Positions 12,369-23,627 of a stretch of 64,000 nt of DNA are shown here, piece after piece. The stretch comes from Mesorhizobium sp. ZC-5 (GTDB lineage Bacteria; Pseudomonadota; Alphaproteobacteria; Rhizobiales; Rhizobiaceae), in contig NZ_JAOWPT010000004.1 in NCBI RefSeq assembly GCF_025753855.1, positions 417,871-481,870 of the forward strand. Direction: 5' to 3'. Below the pieces are notes generated by a model. It searched no databases. It had not been told where the DNA came from and saw only the letters and a list, made by a program, of their open reading frames with translations. The position numbers and the translations under genes were made by a program. Every line of letters starts with the position of its first letter. The stretch's first letter is position 1.

Positions 12369-13282
12369 GAAGCGTCCTCCACCATCCAACTCAAGAGTTC
12401 GCCGAATGAGTGTCCCGCCTCAGCAGCGATTTCCGGCACCAGCGACGTCGGCGTCATGCCTGGCTGCGTATTGACTTCGAGCCAGACAACCTCGCCATTC
12501 GCGGAATGACGGTCGTCGTAGCGGAAGTCGGACCGGGAGACCCCCCGACAGCCGATTGCTTGGTGTGCCTTGAGCGCCAGTGTCTGTATTTTTTGGTAAA
12601 TATTCGGTGAAATTTTTGCCGGGCATTCGTGTTTTGATCCGCCGGCTACGTATTTTGAATCGTAATCGTAGAACGAATGGCCAACCGGAACGATCTCACA
12701 GACCCCAAGCGCCACATCGCCCATCACCGCGCAGGTCAATTCGCGCCCGTGAACGAAGCGCTCCACCATCACGATGTCGCCATAGCGCCACTCGGACGAG
12801 CCGATCATCTGCGGCGGGTGAGCCTGCCCTTCCTGCACGATGACGACGCCGAAGCTCGAACCCTCGCTCACCGGCTTGACCACATAGGGCGGCTTCATCG
12901 GGTGTTTGTTCTGGACAGAGAAGCGGTTCAGCACCTTCGACTCGGCGACAGGGATGCCAACGGCCCTAGCAACGCGCTTCGCCTGCCCCTTGTTCATGGC
13001 CAGCGCCGAGGCGAGCACGCCCGAATGCGTGTAGGGAATACCGAGATACTCGAGGATACCCTGAACCGTTCCGTCTTCGCCGAAGGGTCCATGCAGCGCA
13101 TTGAAAACGACATCCGGCTTGAGTTCTCCCAGGACCTGACCGACGTCGCGACCGACATCGACACGGGTGACCTGGTAACCTTCCTGTTCAAGCGCATCAG
13201 CACACGAATTCCCCGAGGAAAGTGACACCGGCCGCTCGGACGAAAACCCTCCCAACAAGACGGCCACGTGCTTCTTCTGCAT
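12356..13282 (-). CDS. ddl: D-alanine--D-alanine ligase
   Basis: Ddl joins two D-alanines for the peptidoglycan pentapeptide in an ATP-grasp reaction. Landmarks are [14 protein letters not shown] near residues 7-20, [27 protein letters not shown], and the C-terminal [14 protein letters not shown] that binds Mg-ATP. The ATG at 13282 gives [12 protein letters not shown] and 308 residues, the family length; an ATG 12 bases upstream touches the AGGAGG and is unlikely to be used. It is the first gene after the gap containing clustered GANTC sites, so it probably starts the ddl-ftsQ-ftsA-ftsZ transcript. Confidence 0.96.
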   Translation of the reverse strand: MQKKHVAVLLGGFSSERPVSLSSGNSCADALEQEGYQVTRVDVGRDVGQVLGELKPDVVFNALHGPFGEDGTVQGILEYLGIPYTHSGVLASALAMNKGQAKRVARAVGIPVAESKVLNRFSVQNKHPMKPPYVVKPVSEGSSFGVVIVQEGQAHPPQMIGSSEWRYGDIVMVERFVHGRELTCAVMGDVALGVCEIVPVGHSFYDYDSKYVAGGSKHECPAKISPNIYQKIQTLALKAHQAIGCRGVSRSDFRYDDRHSANGEVVWLEVNTQPGMTPTSLVPEIAAEAGHSFGELLSWMVEDASCLR

Positions 13283-13320
13283 TTTCCCTGTCATCCCTCC
13301 TGAGCAGGGCCCAAATACCT

Positions 13321-13472
13321 GATTCCATGAGTTGAGTCCGAGTCCTCCGGCGGGTTTGCCCCCCAGACCGAAAGCGGCCGCACACGCCGCACGACTCAAA
13401 TCAGGAAACGCTGTTGCCCCAAAGAATCAGAGAGTTGATTCCCTGACAAGTCCTGACGATTCAGGTTGATTC
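13321..13472. promoter_or_regulatory. Cluster of eight GANTC (CcrM) sites upstream of ddl-ftsQAZ
   Basis: GANTC occurs at 13321, 13334, 13340, 13393, 13424, 13437, 13458 and 13468, eight times in 152 bp. At this base composition one site per roughly 300 bp would be expected. GANTC is the target of the cell-cycle methyltransferase CcrM, and in Caulobacter methylated GANTC together with GcrA controls division-gene promoters. The cluster lies in the only large gap of the dcw cluster, just before ddl. The promoter itself is not resolved. Confidence 0.6.
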
Positions 13473-13517
13473 ACTTTTTGATTTAAAGTTGTATTTCAGC
13501 CGAGAAATATCGGCTGC

Positions 13518-14483
13518 TCAGAGCAACTGCCCGAGGAATTCCTGCACCTCGTGGCCGGATTTGAAATTGCCGATCCGTTTGATTTCCCAATGCAGACGGA
13601 TACCGGAATTCTCGAGCACGCGTGCCCGCACCGTCTCACCCAGGAATTCGAGGTCGTAGCCGGTCGCCGTGCCGGTGTTGATCATGAAATTGCAGTGCAT
13701 CGGCGACATCTGCGCACCGCCGATCATCAGGCCGCGGCAGCCCGCCTTGTCTATCTCTTTCCAGGCCGACGTTCCTTCAGGGTTCTTGAACGTCGAGCCG
13801 CCGGTCTTCTCGCGGATCGGCTGCACGGTCTCGCGATGGTGCTGCACGGCATCCATCGCAGCCTTGATTGCCGTTTTGTCTTCCGGATAGCCCTCAAACA
13901 CCGCCGACGTGAAGATCAGCCCGGCGGATGCCGACGAGTGACGGTAGGCGTATCCCATGTCGGCATTGGAAAGCACGCGGACATTGCCCTGACGGTCGAG
14001 CGCCCGCACTTCGACGACGCGCTCGCGGGTCTCGACGCCGTTGGCGCCGGCGTTCATTCTGAGCGCGCCGCCGATGCCGCCCGGAATGCCGTGGTAGAAA
14101 TGGAAACCGCCGATACCGGCCTCCAGCGCCACTGCCGCCACACGCTTGTCGGGTGTTGCGGCGCCTGCACGGACCTGCGTCGGCGAGATCGCTTCGGCTT
14201 CTCCGAAACCCTTTGCGGAGAGGCGGACGACGAAGCCGGGAATGCCGCCTTCACGCACCAGAAGATTCGAACCGATGCCGACGATGGTCAGGGGGATTTC
14301 TTCCGGCACCGCCTTCAGGAATGCCGCGAGATCCTCTTCGTCGGCAGGCTGGAACAGCGCTTCGGCAGCGCCACCCGCGCGAAACCAGGTGATCTTTTCC
14401 ATCTCGGCGCCCGGCGTGATACGGCCGCGCAATCCGGCAAGCCTGCCGCCGAGCTTTTCGAGCAGCGCCTCCCCTCGGATCAT
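13518..14483 (-). CDS. murB: UDP-N-acetylenolpyruvoylglucosamine reductase MurB
   Basis: MurB is the FAD enzyme that reduces the enolpyruvyl group to give UDP-MurNAc. FAD-binding motifs [15 protein letters not shown] and [14 protein letters not shown] are near the N-terminus. The catalytic set is present: Tyr-Arg in GYAYRHSS, Ser in GGSTFKNP and Glu in HWEIKRIG. I use the ATG at 14483 because it overlaps the murC stop as ATGA; the longer frame to 14525 would overlap murC by 46 bp. The result is 321 residues. A short hairpin at 13497-13516 follows the stop but lacks a T tract. Confidence 0.96.
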   Translation of the reverse strand: MIRGEALLEKLGGRLAGLRGRITPGAEMEKITWFRAGGAAEALFQPADEEDLAAFLKAVPEEIPLTIVGIGSNLLVREGGIPGFVVRLSAKGFGEAEAISPTQVRAGAATPDKRVAAVALEAGIGGFHFYHGIPGGIGGALRMNAGANGVETRERVVEVRALDRQGNVRVLSNADMGYAYRHSSASAGLIFTSAVFEGYPEDKTAIKAAMDAVQHHRETVQPIREKTGGSTFKNPEGTSAWKEIDKAGCRGLMIGGAQMSPMHCNFMINTGTATGYDLEFLGETVRARVLENSGIRLHWEIKRIGNFKSGHEVQEFLGQLL

Positions 14484-15886
14484 GCCGCCTCCCCACCAAG
14501 TTCCTTTGGCAAGGCGTAGGCCCATTGCGTGATATTGCCGGCGCCGAGGAACACGATGAAATCTCCGGCCTTGGCCAGGTCCCTCACCGCCGGCGCTATC
14601 GCCTGAGGACCGTCGATATAGCGCGCGTCGCGATGACCGCCGGCACGGATGCGCGCAGCCAGCGCTTCAGAATTGACTCCATCGATCGCGTCCTCGCCCG
14701 CCGCGTAGACCGGCGCCACCATCACGGTGTCGGCATCGTTGAAGCACGCGGAAAATTCATCGAACAGGTCGCGAAGCCGGGTGTAGCGGTGGGGCTGCGC
14801 GATTGCGATGACACGGCCGCCGGTCGAATCCCGTGCAGCCTTCAGCACCGCCTTGATCTCGACCGGATGATGTCCGTAGTCGTCGAAGATATGGACGCCG
14901 TTCCAGCTTCCCGTCAGCGTGAAGCGCCGTTTGACGCCGCCGAACGACGACAGGCCTTTCTTGATGTCCGCCGCCGACAGGCCAAGTTCATGCGCGACGG
15001 CGATCGCCGCGGTCGCGTTGGAGACGTTGTGACGGCCTGGCATCGGCAGCCGCAGATCGCTGATCGTCGTTTCCTTGCCGGTCTTGCGGTCGCGGATCAG
15101 CACGTCGAACAACGAGGCCGCCCCATCGACCCGAAGCCTGGCGAAACGCACATCGGCCTGCGCGTTCTCGCCATAGGTGATGACACGGCGGTCCTCGATA
15201 TGCGACACCAGCGCCTGCACTTCCGGATGGTCGGTGCACATCACGCCGAAGCCGTAGAACGGCACGTTCTCGACGAATTGCCGGAATGCCTCGCGCACCT
15301 TGTCGAAGGTGCCGTAATGGTCGAGATGTTCCGGGTCGATGTTGGTCACCACGGCTATATCGGCGGGCAGCTTCAGGAAGGTGCCGTCGCTCTCGTCAGC
15401 TTCGACGACCATCCATTCGCCTTCGCCCATGCGCGCATTGGTGCCGTAGGCGTTGATGATGCCGCCATTCACGACCGTCGGGTCGAGCCCGCCGGCATCG
15501 AGCAGCGTCACCACCATCGATGTCGTCGTCGTCTTGCCGTGCGTGCCGCCGATGGCGACCGCCTGGCGGAAGCGCATCAGTTCGGCCAGCATTTCGGCCC
15601 GACGCACGATCGGCAGCAGCTTTTCGCGCGCCGCCATCAGTTCCGGATTGGATTTCTTGATCGCCGTCGACACGACAACGACTTCGGCTTCGCCGAGATT
15701 TTCGGCACGATGGCCGACGAAGCATTCAATGCCCTTGTCGCGCAGCCTTTGAACATTGGCGCTGTCGGCCTGGTCGGAACCCTGGACCTTGTAGCCGAGA
15801 TTGTGCAGCACCTCGGCGATGCCGCTCATGCCGATGCCGCCGATCCCGATGAAATGGACCAGGCCTATCGTTTGCGGCATCTTCAT
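14480..15886 (-). CDS. murC: UDP-N-acetylmuramate--L-alanine ligase MurC
   Basis: MurC adds the first residue, L-alanine, to UDP-MurNAc. The N-terminal Rossmann motif [15 protein letters not shown] is at residues 11-25, the ATP loop [12 protein letters not shown] is near residue 113, and the central [23 protein letters not shown] segment and the C-terminal [13 protein letters not shown] motif are standard for the Mur ligase family. The 468-residue length is typical. Both ends overlap neighbours by 4 bp (murG upstream, murB downstream), indicating tight translational coupling. Confidence 0.97.
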   Translation of the reverse strand: MKMPQTIGLVHFIGIGGIGMSGIAEVLHNLGYKVQGSDQADSANVQRLRDKGIECFVGHRAENLGEAEVVVVSTAIKKSNPELMAAREKLLPIVRRAEMLAELMRFRQAVAIGGTHGKTTTTSMVVTLLDAGGLDPTVVNGGIINAYGTNARMGEGEWMVVEADESDGTFLKLPADIAVVTNIDPEHLDHYGTFDKVREAFRQFVENVPFYGFGVMCTDHPEVQALVSHIEDRRVITYGENAQADVRFARLRVDGAASLFDVLIRDRKTGKETTISDLRLPMPGRHNVSNATAAIAVAHELGLSAADIKKGLSSFGGVKRRFTLTGSWNGVHIFDDYGHHPVEIKAVLKAARDSTGGRVIAIAQPHRYTRLRDLFDEFSACFNDADTVMVAPVYAAGEDAIDGVNSEALAARIRAGGHRDARYIDGPQAIAPAVRDLAKAGDFIVFLGAGNITQWAYALPKELGGEAA

Positions 15887-17010
15887 GCGCGCTGCCCCTT
15901 CTTGAATTCCACTACCGATTTGCCCGACGCAATAGCCTCTGTCAGGTCCGCGAGCAACCGAGTGGCATCGGGTTTCCCGGCCGACTTGGCCGCTGAGGCC
16001 ATCGTGCCGAGCCGCTGCGGATCGTTCATCAGGCCGCCGATTAGTTCGGCCAGCCGTTCGGCCGACAGGGTGGATTGGGGGTGCAGTTCGGCGCCGCCGG
16101 CCTCCGCCAGCCTGGCCGCGTTCGCCGCCTGGTCGTGGTCGAGCGCATGCGGATAAGGCACCAGCAGTGCCGGTCGCCCGATCACCGCGATCTCCGAGAC
16201 CGTCGACGCGCCGGATCGCGATATGATGAGATGCGCCGCTGCTATTCTTTCCGCCATGTCGCCGAAGAACGGCGACACCTCGGCTTCGACCCCCAGCGCC
16301 TCGTAAGCTTCACGCACTTTCATTTCATCTTCCGCGCGTGCCTGCTGCGTAACCTTCAGCCTGCGCCGCTCGACTTCCGGAAATGTCGCGATCGCCGACG
16401 GGATGGCATCGGAGAAGAATTGCGCGCCCTGGCTGCCGCCGAACACCAGCAGGCGGAAGGGCTGGCCGGCCGCCGGGACCGCAAACGCCTTTTTCGAAGC
16501 CTCGATCACCGCCGGACGCACCGGATTCCCGGTCGCTACGATCTTGCCTGCATATTGGCCGGCGCTTTCACTGAGGAAGCCTCCCGCGATTGCATTCACC
16601 CGGCTGGCGAGCGCCTTGTTGGCACGGCCCATCACCGCGTTCTGTTCATGGATCAGCGACGGCACACCGCGCCGCGTCGCGGCATAGAGCGGCGGCAGCG
16701 TCGGGTAGCCGCCGAAGCCGACGATGGCGGCCGGCTTTTCCTTGGCGATCACCGCCGAAGCCTGGCGCACACCTTTCCAGATCGTCCAGAACGAACGCAG
16801 CAGGGCGAACGGATTGCGCGAACCGATCGTCGCCGCCGAAATCGGATGGATCACCGCGCCGGGAAAGTTGACGGCGAAGCGCTCGGCACGATTGTCGGTG
16901 GCCAGTTGCACGCTCCAGCCGCGAGCAATGAGTTCATGCGCCAGCGCCTCGGCTGGAAACAGATGGCCGCCGGTCCCTCCGGCGGCAAGCAGGATCGTCC
17001 GCTCCACCAT
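15883..17010 (-). CDS. murG: Lipid II synthase MurG
   Basis: MurG transfers GlcNAc from UDP-GlcNAc to lipid I on the inner face of the membrane. Two glycine loops typical of the GT-B fold are visible: [16 protein letters not shown] at residues 9-24 and [12 protein letters not shown] near residue 190. The donor-site motif [16 protein letters not shown] and [15 protein letters not shown] complete the family pattern. There are 375 residues. It starts one base after the ftsW stop. Confidence 0.97.
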   Translation of the reverse strand: MVERTILLAAGGTGGHLFPAEALAHELIARGWSVQLATDNRAERFAVNFPGAVIHPISAATIGSRNPFALLRSFWTIWKGVRQASAVIAKEKPAAIVGFGGYPTLPPLYAATRRGVPSLIHEQNAVMGRANKALASRVNAIAGGFLSESAGQYAGKIVATGNPVRPAVIEASKKAFAVPAAGQPFRLLVFGGSQGAQFFSDAIPSAIATFPEVERRRLKVTQQARAEDEMKVREAYEALGVEAEVSPFFGDMAERIAAAHLIISRSGASTVSEIAVIGRPALLVPYPHALDHDQAANAARLAEAGGAELHPQSTLSAERLAELIGGLMNDPQRLGTMASAAKSAGKPDATRLLADLTEAIASGKSVVEFKKGQRA

Positions 17011-17011
17011 G

Positions 17012-18166
17012 CTATTCAGCGGCGACCGCCCGTTGGGCGAAGCTCAAGACGCCCGGCTGCTTGCGCCGCTCCGGCCGCTTGCGTGTCAGTGCCAGCACCA
17101 TGCCCATCGAGATGGCGATGGCGATCAGCGACGAGCCGCCATAGGAGATGAACGGCAGCGTCATGCCTTTCGCCGGCATAAGTTGCAGATTCACGCCCAT
17201 GTTGATGATCGACTGGAAGCCGAACACGATGACCAGGCCGGCGACGCTGTAGCGGGTGAAATCGTCCTGCTCCTTCAAGGCTATGTTCAGGCCGCGCAAC
17301 ACGATGAAAGCGAAGATCAGCATGATGCCGAAACAGAGCACGATGCCGAACTCCTCGCCGGCGACGGCAAAGACGAAGTCGGCGTGGCTGTCCGGGATAA
17401 CCCGCTTGATGGTGCCCTCGCCCGGCCCGACACCGAGCCAGCCGCCGTGCACCACCGCCTCACGGCCCATGTCGACCTGGAACGTATCGCCCTCGCCGGT
17501 CAGGAAGCGGTCGATGCGGCCGGCGACGTGCGGGAAGATCGTATAGGCGGCGACCGCCCCGCCGGCACCCAGGGCGCCCAGCGCCACGATCCACAGCCAC
17601 GGCATGCCCGCCATGAAGAACATCACCCCCCAGGTACCCAGCACCAACATGGTCTGGCCGAGGTCCGGCTGCGCCACCAGCAATGCCACCACCAGGCCAA
17701 GCAGGATCATGGCGAACAGATTGCCCGGAATGTCGGGTTGGCGCGCGTGTTCGGCAAACAGCCAGGCGCAGACGATGACGAAGGCCGGCTTCAGGAACTC
17801 GGACGGCTGGATGGATACGCCGAGCATCGACACCCAGCGCCGCGCGCCTTTGACCTCAACGCCGACATACAGCGCGGCGACCATCAGCAGCAGCGAGACG
17901 CAAAGGATGACCAGCGCCATCCGCCTGATCTGCCTCTGGTCGAGGAACGACACCGACAGCATGGCGATCAGCGCTGGGATGGTGAAGACGATCTGCCTCG
18001 TCGCGAAATGGAAACTGTCGAGGCCGATGCGCTCGGCCACGGCCGGGCTTGCGGCGAAGGACAGCACGATGCCCAGCCCCATCAGCGACAGGAATGCCGC
18101 CAGGAACCAGCGATCGATCGTCCACCACCAATTGGCCACGGGACTTGTGTCAACTCGGCTCACCAT
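17012..18166 (-). CDS. ftsW: Septal peptidoglycan polymerase FtsW
   Basis: This SEDS-family glycosyltransferase polymerises lipid II at the septum with FtsI. The ATG at 18166 shares a base with the murD stop (TGATG) and gives 384 residues; a longer frame to 18271 would lie inside murD. About ten membrane helices are apparent. SEDS signatures include [18 protein letters not shown], the large periplasmic loop with [23 protein letters not shown], and the C-terminal [14 protein letters not shown] cytoplasmic RKRPERRKQ tail follows. Confidence 0.96.
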   Translation of the reverse strand: MVSRVDTSPVANWWWTIDRWFLAAFLSLMGLGIVLSFAASPAVAERIGLDSFHFATRQIVFTIPALIAMLSVSFLDQRQIRRMALVILCVSLLLMVAALYVGVEVKGARRWVSMLGVSIQPSEFLKPAFVIVCAWLFAEHARQPDIPGNLFAMILLGLVVALLVAQPDLGQTMLVLGTWGVMFFMAGMPWLWIVALGALGAGGAVAAYTIFPHVAGRIDRFLTGEGDTFQVDMGREAVVHGGWLGVGPGEGTIKRVIPDSHADFVFAVAGEEFGIVLCFGIMLIFAFIVLRGLNIALKEQDDFTRYSVAGLVIVFGFQSIINMGVNLQLMPAKGMTLPFISYGGSSLIAIAISMGMVLALTRKRPERRKQPGVLSFAQRAVAAE

Positions 18167-19569
18167 CAGCGTATCCCTCCGATCGGCTGCATGCCACTGA
18201 TCGCATTCACTGCGGCACGAAATGCATCGCCCCGCACTTCGAAATTCTTGAACTGGTCGAAACTCGCGCAAGCCGGCGAAAGCAGCACCACAACCTCGCC
18301 GCTTTCGTCGCGCGCCGCATCCGCGGCCGCGTGTTCCACCGCCGAATCAAGCGTGCCCGATATTTCGTAAGGAACCGTTTCACCGAGCGTGGCCGAAAAG
18401 CCCGGCGCCGCCTCGCCGATCAGATAGGCCTTGGCAATGCGCGGGAAAAAACTGCGCAGCGGCTCGATGCCGCCTTCCTTGGGCAGGCCGCCGGCGATCC
18501 AGTAGATGCGCGCGAAACTCGACAGCGCGGGAGCCGCGGCATCCGCGTTGGTCGCCTTGGAATCGTTGACGAACAGAACGCTGTCCTTGCGGGCAACCTG
18601 CTCCATCCGGTGTGCCAGTCCCGGAAAGCTGTCGAGGCCCGATTGAATGTCGCGCGGGCTCAAGCCAACCTTCATGCAGGCTGCGACCGCAGCCAGCGCG
18701 TTCTGCGCGTTGTGCTGGCCGCGCAGCGAACCGATATCCTCGAGCGTCGCGATGCGGCTGAAGCGCCCATGGTCTGCCTGCATCATGTTGGTGCCGTCGG
18801 CGAAAAGCCCATCGGTCAACGGCAGCCGCTTCGAGATGCGGATAACATCCTTGCCGGCGCGCTCCAGCCGGTCGGCGATCTGCGCGCAGAACACGTCGTC
18901 GACGCCGACGATCGCGGTCTCGCTGCCGGCCACCAGCCGCTCCTTGATCGAGGCGTAGTGTTGCATGGTGCCGTGGCGGTCGAGGTGGTCCGGCGTCAGG
19001 TTGAGCAGCATGCCGGCAGTCGGGTTGACCGACGGTGCCAGTTCTATCTGGTATGACGAACACTCCACGACATAATGCCGGCCTGGTTGCGGCGGATCGA
19101 GCGTCATCACGGCACGGCCAATATTGCCGCCCATCTGGGTGTCGCGGCCGGCATCGGAGAGGATATGCGCCGTCAGCGCCGTTGTCGTCGACTTGCCGTT
19201 GGTGCCGGTGATGGCGATGAACGGCGCCTCGGGCGCTCGGGCCGTACGCTCCCGCGCGAACAGTTCGATGTCGCCGATGATTTCAACTCCGGCCCCGCGC
19301 GCCAGTTCCACCGTCCAGTGCGGTTTCGGGTGGGTCAGCGGCACGCCAGGCGACAGCACGAAGGATGCGAAACCGGACCAGTCAGCGCCTCTGAGATCGC
19401 CGGTTGGAATGCCGGTCTCCGCCGCCTTCACCACGCTTTCCGGATTGTCGTCCCAGGCAAGGACGTCGGCGCCGCCTTCCTTCAACGCATGCGCTGTCGC
19501 CCGCCCGGAGCCGCCGAGGCCGAACAGTGCCACTTTCTTGTTGGCGAATGCCTGCGCAGGGATCATCAC
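18166..19569 (-). CDS. murD: UDP-N-acetylmuramoyl-L-alanine--D-glutamate ligase MurD
   Basis: MurD adds D-glutamate to UDP-MurNAc-L-Ala. The N-terminal nucleotide-sugar fold has [18 protein letters not shown] at residues 12-29, the ATP loop [17 protein letters not shown] is near residue 120, and [13 protein letters not shown] and [15 protein letters not shown] are the expected later motifs. The length is 467 residues. A second Met directly follows the first, so the start could be 3 bp shorter. It begins six bases after mraY ends. Confidence 0.97.
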   Translation of the reverse strand: MMIPAQAFANKKVALFGLGGSGRATAHALKEGGADVLAWDDNPESVVKAAETGIPTGDLRGADWSGFASFVLSPGVPLTHPKPHWTVELARGAGVEIIGDIELFARERTARAPEAPFIAITGTNGKSTTTALTAHILSDAGRDTQMGGNIGRAVMTLDPPQPGRHYVVECSSYQIELAPSVNPTAGMLLNLTPDHLDRHGTMQHYASIKERLVAGSETAIVGVDDVFCAQIADRLERAGKDVIRISKRLPLTDGLFADGTNMMQADHGRFSRIATLEDIGSLRGQHNAQNALAAVAACMKVGLSPRDIQSGLDSFPGLAHRMEQVARKDSVLFVNDSKATNADAAAPALSSFARIYWIAGGLPKEGGIEPLRSFFPRIAKAYLIGEAAPGFSATLGETVPYEISGTLDSAVEHAAADAARDESGEVVVLLSPACASFDQFKNFEVRGDAFRAAVNAISGMQPIGGIR

Positions 19570-19575
19570 CCTTCC

Positions 19576-20658
19576 TCAGCGCAGCTTCAGGCTGGAAAGG
19601 CCGATCAGCGCCAGGATGACCGCGATGATCCAGAACCGGATGACAACCTGGCTTTCGGTCCACCCCAACTTCTCGAAATGATGATGGATCGGTGCCATCA
19701 GGAACACGCGCCGGCCCGTCATCTTGAACACCGTCACCTGGATGATCACCGAAAGCGCTTCCACGACGAACAGGCCGCCGATGATCGCCATGACGATCTC
19801 GTGCTTGGTCGCCACCGCAACGGTCCCGGTCAGCCCGCCAAGTGCCAGCGAGCCGGTGTCGCCCATGAAGATGGCGGCCGGCGGCGCGTTGAACCAGAGG
19901 AAGCCTAGGCCCGCGCCGATGACGGCACCCAGAACTACTGACAATTCTCCGGTGCCCGGCACGAAATGGATCTGCAGATATTCGGCGAACACGGCGTTGC
20001 CCGACAGGTAGGCGATCACTCCGAATGAGGCGGCAGCCACCATGATCGGCACGATGGCGAGCCCGTCGAGGCCGTCGGTCAGATTGACCGCATTGCCAGC
20101 GCCGACGATGACGAATGCGGCGAAAGGAACGAAGAACCAGCCCAGATTGACGATCAGGTCCTTGATGAAGGGAAACGTCAGCGACGAAGAGAACGGCGCC
20201 TGGCCGTTGCTCATGATCACCCAGGACGCGATGCCCGCGATAAGGAATTCGACCGCAAGCCGCGCCTTGCCGGATACGCCGAGATGCGACTGCTTGGTCA
20301 CCTTCAGATAGTCGTCGTAAAACCCGATGGCGCCGAAACTCAGCGTCACCAGAAGCACCACCCAGACATAGACGCTGGAAAGATTGGCCCACAGCACCGT
20401 GCCGCCGACGATGCCGCATAGCATCATCAGGCCTCCCATCGTCGGCGTTCCTGCCTTCTTGAAATGGGTCTGCGGCCCGTCGGCCCTGATCGGCTGGCCG
20501 CGCCCCTGCCTGATTCGCAGCGAATCGATGATCATCGGTCCGAACATGAAGACGATCAGCGCGGACGTGATCAGCGCGCCGCCGGTGCGGAAGGTGATGT
20601 AGCGGAAAACGTTGAACACCGAGAATTGGTCGGCAAATTCAACGAGCAGCATAAGCAT
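19576..20658 (-). CDS. mraY: Phospho-MurNAc-pentapeptide translocase MraY
   Basis: MraY makes lipid I by moving phospho-MurNAc-pentapeptide onto undecaprenyl phosphate. It is a ten-helix membrane protein of 360 residues. Active-site motifs are intact: [11 protein letters not shown] (Mg-binding aspartates), [25 protein letters not shown] and the cytoplasmic [20 protein letters not shown] after the first loop is also diagnostic. It is 24 bp downstream of murF. Confidence 0.98.
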   Translation of the reverse strand: MLMLLVEFADQFSVFNVFRYITFRTGGALITSALIVFMFGPMIIDSLRIRQGRGQPIRADGPQTHFKKAGTPTMGGLMMLCGIVGGTVLWANLSSVYVWVVLLVTLSFGAIGFYDDYLKVTKQSHLGVSGKARLAVEFLIAGIASWVIMSNGQAPFSSSLTFPFIKDLIVNLGWFFVPFAAFVIVGAGNAVNLTDGLDGLAIVPIMVAAASFGVIAYLSGNAVFAEYLQIHFVPGTGELSVVLGAVIGAGLGFLWFNAPPAAIFMGDTGSLALGGLTGTVAVATKHEIVMAIIGGLFVVEALSVIIQVTVFKMTGRRVFLMAPIHHHFEKLGWTESQVVIRFWIIAVILALIGLSSLKLR

Positions 20659-20682
20659 GCGATTTCGTCCCCTGCTGCGCTT

Positions 20683-22116
20683 TCAGGCGCGCTTCGTTTT
20701 ACCGGCCTGTGCCGGAAAATGACTGATAAGTGCATCGACGAGCCGCGAAAAACCCATGCGCAGCGAAGATTTGATCATGATGGCGTCGCCTGGCCGCACC
20801 GCTTTGGTCAGCAACCCGGCCAGTTCTTCTGTCGTCGCTCGATGTTCGACAGGAAAGCCCGCAGGCAGCGCATCCGCCAGAGCCGACATTTCGGTCCCCG
20901 CCAGAAACACCATGTCGGTCCCGGTACGGACGACAACCTCGGCGAGATCGGCATGGAACTTCGCCGTTTGCTCGCCGAGTTCCAGCATGTCGCCCAGCAC
21001 TGCGATCCGCCGGCCGGAGCCGTTGACCGGCGTCGCGCCGAGCAATTCGAGCGCGGCCCGCATCGATGTCGGGTTGGCATTGTAACTTTCGTCGATCAGG
21101 GCAACGACGCCTTCGGGATGAGGCAGCAGGTAACGCTTGCCACGGCCCCGCTCCGCCGAGAGAGTGGCAAGTGCGGGAGCGACCCTGTCGAGGTCGGCGC
21201 CGGCAAGATAGGCAGCACCGAGCACGGCAAGCGTGTTCTGCACGACATGGCGCCCCGGCGCACCGATCTTGGCGCTGACGTCCTTGCCGCCGATCTTGGC
21301 GGAGATGGTGGAACTGTCGCCTTGCAGGCTGCAGGCGATCAGCTTGAAATGGGCGCGCGGGTTCTCGCCGAAGCCGACGACATGCGCGACGCCGGCATCA
21401 CGAGCCAGCTTGCCGAGCAGCTTGGAGCGCGGATCGTCGCGATTGAGGATCGCATAGCCACCAGGCTCGATGCCTTCGAAAATCTCAGCCTTGGCGCGGG
21501 CGATCTCGTCCATGTTCTTGAAGTGGCCGAGATGCGCTTCGGCGATCAGCGTGATGATGGCGATATGCGGCCGCACCTGCTTGGCCAGCGGGCGGATTTC
21601 GCCCGGATGGTTCATGCCGATCTCGAAGATCGCGTAGTCGCAATCCTCGGGCATACGCGCCAGCGTCAGCGGCACTCCCCAGTGGTTGTTGAACGACTTG
21701 TCGGCGGCGTGCACCTTGCCGACTGCCGAAAGAACATGGCGCAGCGCCTCCTTGGTGCTGGTCTTGCCGACAGAGCCCGTCACCGCGATGATCTTGGCGC
21801 GCGTGCGCGTCCGCGCCGCAACCCCGGCTTTTTCGAGCGCGGTCAGCACGTCCGGCACCACGATCATCGGCACCGTCAGCCGGCCAAGCGCCGGCAGCTT
21901 GCCTTCAGCGACCACAAGCATCGCGGCCCCGGCCTTAAGGGCGGCGGTCGCGAAATCATGGCCGTCGAACTGGTCGCCCTTGATGGCAAAGAACGCCTCG
22001 CCGGGCTGCAGCGTGCGGCTGTCGATGGAAATGCCCGTGACGCCGGCCACCATCTGCCCGAAGGGCCGGCCGCCCGTGGCGGCGACAAGGTCTCCCGATG
22101 TCCATAAAAGGCTCAT
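20683..22116 (-). CDS. murF: UDP-MurNAc-tripeptide--D-Ala-D-Ala ligase MurF
   Basis: MurF attaches the D-Ala-D-Ala dipeptide made by Ddl, finishing the cytoplasmic precursor. Motifs are [13 protein letters not shown] near residue 42, the ATP loop [42 protein letters not shown] and [15 protein letters not shown]. The length is 477 residues. It overlaps murE by 4 bp. Confidence 0.97.
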   Translation of the reverse strand: MSLLWTSGDLVAATGGRPFGQMVAGVTGISIDSRTLQPGEAFFAIKGDQFDGHDFATAALKAGAAMLVVAEGKLPALGRLTVPMIVVPDVLTALEKAGVAARTRTRAKIIAVTGSVGKTSTKEALRHVLSAVGKVHAADKSFNNHWGVPLTLARMPEDCDYAIFEIGMNHPGEIRPLAKQVRPHIAIITLIAEAHLGHFKNMDEIARAKAEIFEGIEPGGYAILNRDDPRSKLLGKLARDAGVAHVVGFGENPRAHFKLIACSLQGDSSTISAKIGGKDVSAKIGAPGRHVVQNTLAVLGAAYLAGADLDRVAPALATLSAERGRGKRYLLPHPEGVVALIDESYNANPTSMRAALELLGATPVNGSGRRIAVLGDMLELGEQTAKFHADLAEVVVRTGTDMVFLAGTEMSALADALPAGFPVEHRATTEELAGLLTKAVRPGDAIMIKSSLRMGFSRLVDALISHFPAQAGKTKRA

Positions 22117-23567
22117 GCGGCGCGTTCCTTGAGTGCGTTGCGCACTTCTTCATGGTCGGAAAACGGAAATGTCTCCGAGCCGATCGTTTGTCCTTCCTCA
22201 TGCCCCTTGCCGGCGACGATCAGTGTATCGCCCGGCTGCAGTATCGATACGGCGTGATGGATTGCCACGCGGCGGTCGCCGATCTCGATCGCACCGGGCG
22301 CCGCCGCCATGATCGACGCCCTTATTTCCGCCGGCACCTCCGAGCGGGGATTGTCGTCTGTCACGATCGAGATATCCGCCAGCCGCGTCGCGATCTCGCC
22401 CATGATCGGCCGCTTGCCACGATCGCGGTCGCCACCGCAGCCAAACACCACGACGACACGGCCGGTTGTGAACGGACGCACCGACGTCAGAACGTTCTCG
22501 AGCGCATCGGGCTTGTGCGCATAGTCGACATAGACCGGGGCGCCATTGGCTGTCGTGCCGACCAGTTCTAGGCGTCCGGAAGCGCCTTTCAGTTTTTCCA
22601 GCGCCCTCAGCGCTGTTGCAGCCGGCGTTCCGGTGGCGATCGCCAACCCGGCCGCGACCAGCGCATTGTAGATCTGGAAATCGCCGGCCAGCGGCAGGTC
22701 GACTTCATGAATGACGCCGTCGGCGATGATTTCGGCGCGCTGCCGGAAGCGTTCGTGCTCAACCCGCTTGAGCTGCAGGAACGTGCCATGCCGGCCGACG
22801 GTGAGCACGTTCAGCCTGGCGGCTTCGGCGGCCTTGATGGTCGGCTCCGACCATGGATCGTCGGAAAAAATGACGGCCGGAGCATTCTCGGCCAGCAGCG
22901 TGTCGAACAGCCGGAGCTTTGTGTTGTGATAATGTTCGACCGTCGGGTGATAATCCATGTGGTCGCGGCCAAGATTGGTGAAGGCGCCCGCCGCAAGCTT
23001 GACGCCATCGAGCCGGCGCTGGTCGAGACCGTGGCTCGAGGCTTCCATGGCTGCATGGGTGACGCCGGATTTGGCCAGGTCGGCCAGCAAATGATGCAGC
23101 GCGACCGGATCGGGCGTAGTCAGCGAACCGTATTCGTTGCGCCCCGGCGCGGTAACGCCTGTCGTGCCGATGCTGGCCGCGGCGAAGCCGGCTTGTTCCC
23201 ATATCTGGCGCGTGAAGGACGCCACCGAGGTCTTGCCGCTGGTTCCGGTCACCGCGACCATGGTTTGCGGCTGGCGTCCGAAGAAAGCCGCCGCCGAAAG
23301 CGCCAGTGCGCGGCGGGGGTCGTCGACTTCGATCAGCGGGATACTCAATGCGGCATCGATCGCGCCTTTTGCAGCGACGATGGCGGATGCCCCACGCTTT
23401 GCCGCATCGGCGGCATAGAGAGCGCCGTCGGCCTTGCTGCCGGGAACCGCGAAAAACAGCGTACCTGCCTCGGCCTGCCGCGAATCCGAGGAAATTCCGG
23501 AAATAGCAATGCCGCCGAGTTGCGCCCCGTCGACAGGCAGGATCCCGGAAAAGTCACTGAGTTTCAT
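22113..23567 (-). CDS. murE: UDP-MurNAc-L-Ala-D-Glu--meso-diaminopimelate ligase MurE
   Basis: MurE adds the third residue of the stem peptide. The ATP loop [14 protein letters not shown] lies near residue 110, and [12 protein letters not shown] and [15 protein letters not shown] follow. The DNPR motif (TDDNPRSE) indicates specificity for meso-diaminopimelate, as expected in a Gram-negative, rather than lysine. The length is 484 residues. A 60-bp gap separates it from ftsI upstream. Confidence 0.97.
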   Translation of the reverse strand: MKLSDFSGILPVDGAQLGGIAISGISSDSRQAEAGTLFFAVPGSKADGALYAADAAKRGASAIVAAKGAIDAALSIPLIEVDDPRRALALSAAAFFGRQPQTMVAVTGTSGKTSVASFTRQIWEQAGFAAASIGTTGVTAPGRNEYGSLTTPDPVALHHLLADLAKSGVTHAAMEASSHGLDQRRLDGVKLAAGAFTNLGRDHMDYHPTVEHYHNTKLRLFDTLLAENAPAVIFSDDPWSEPTIKAAEAARLNVLTVGRHGTFLQLKRVEHERFRQRAEIIADGVIHEVDLPLAGDFQIYNALVAAGLAIATGTPAATALRALEKLKGASGRLELVGTTANGAPVYVDYAHKPDALENVLTSVRPFTTGRVVVVFGCGGDRDRGKRPIMGEIATRLADISIVTDDNPRSEVPAEIRASIMAAAPGAIEIGDRRVAIHHAVSILQPGDTLIVAGKGHEEGQTIGSETFPFSDHEEVRNALKERAA

Positions 23568-23627
23568 TTAATTCCAGTCGTTTAGCGCGGTCGGCGTCCC
23601 TTAATTGTCCCCGGAACGCCGCGAGAA

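Noticed and set aside
13497..13516. Hairpin CAGCCGA-N6-TCGGCTG just after murB
   Set aside because: Short stem and no T tract on the minus strand, so not called as a terminator, although it may have some effect.
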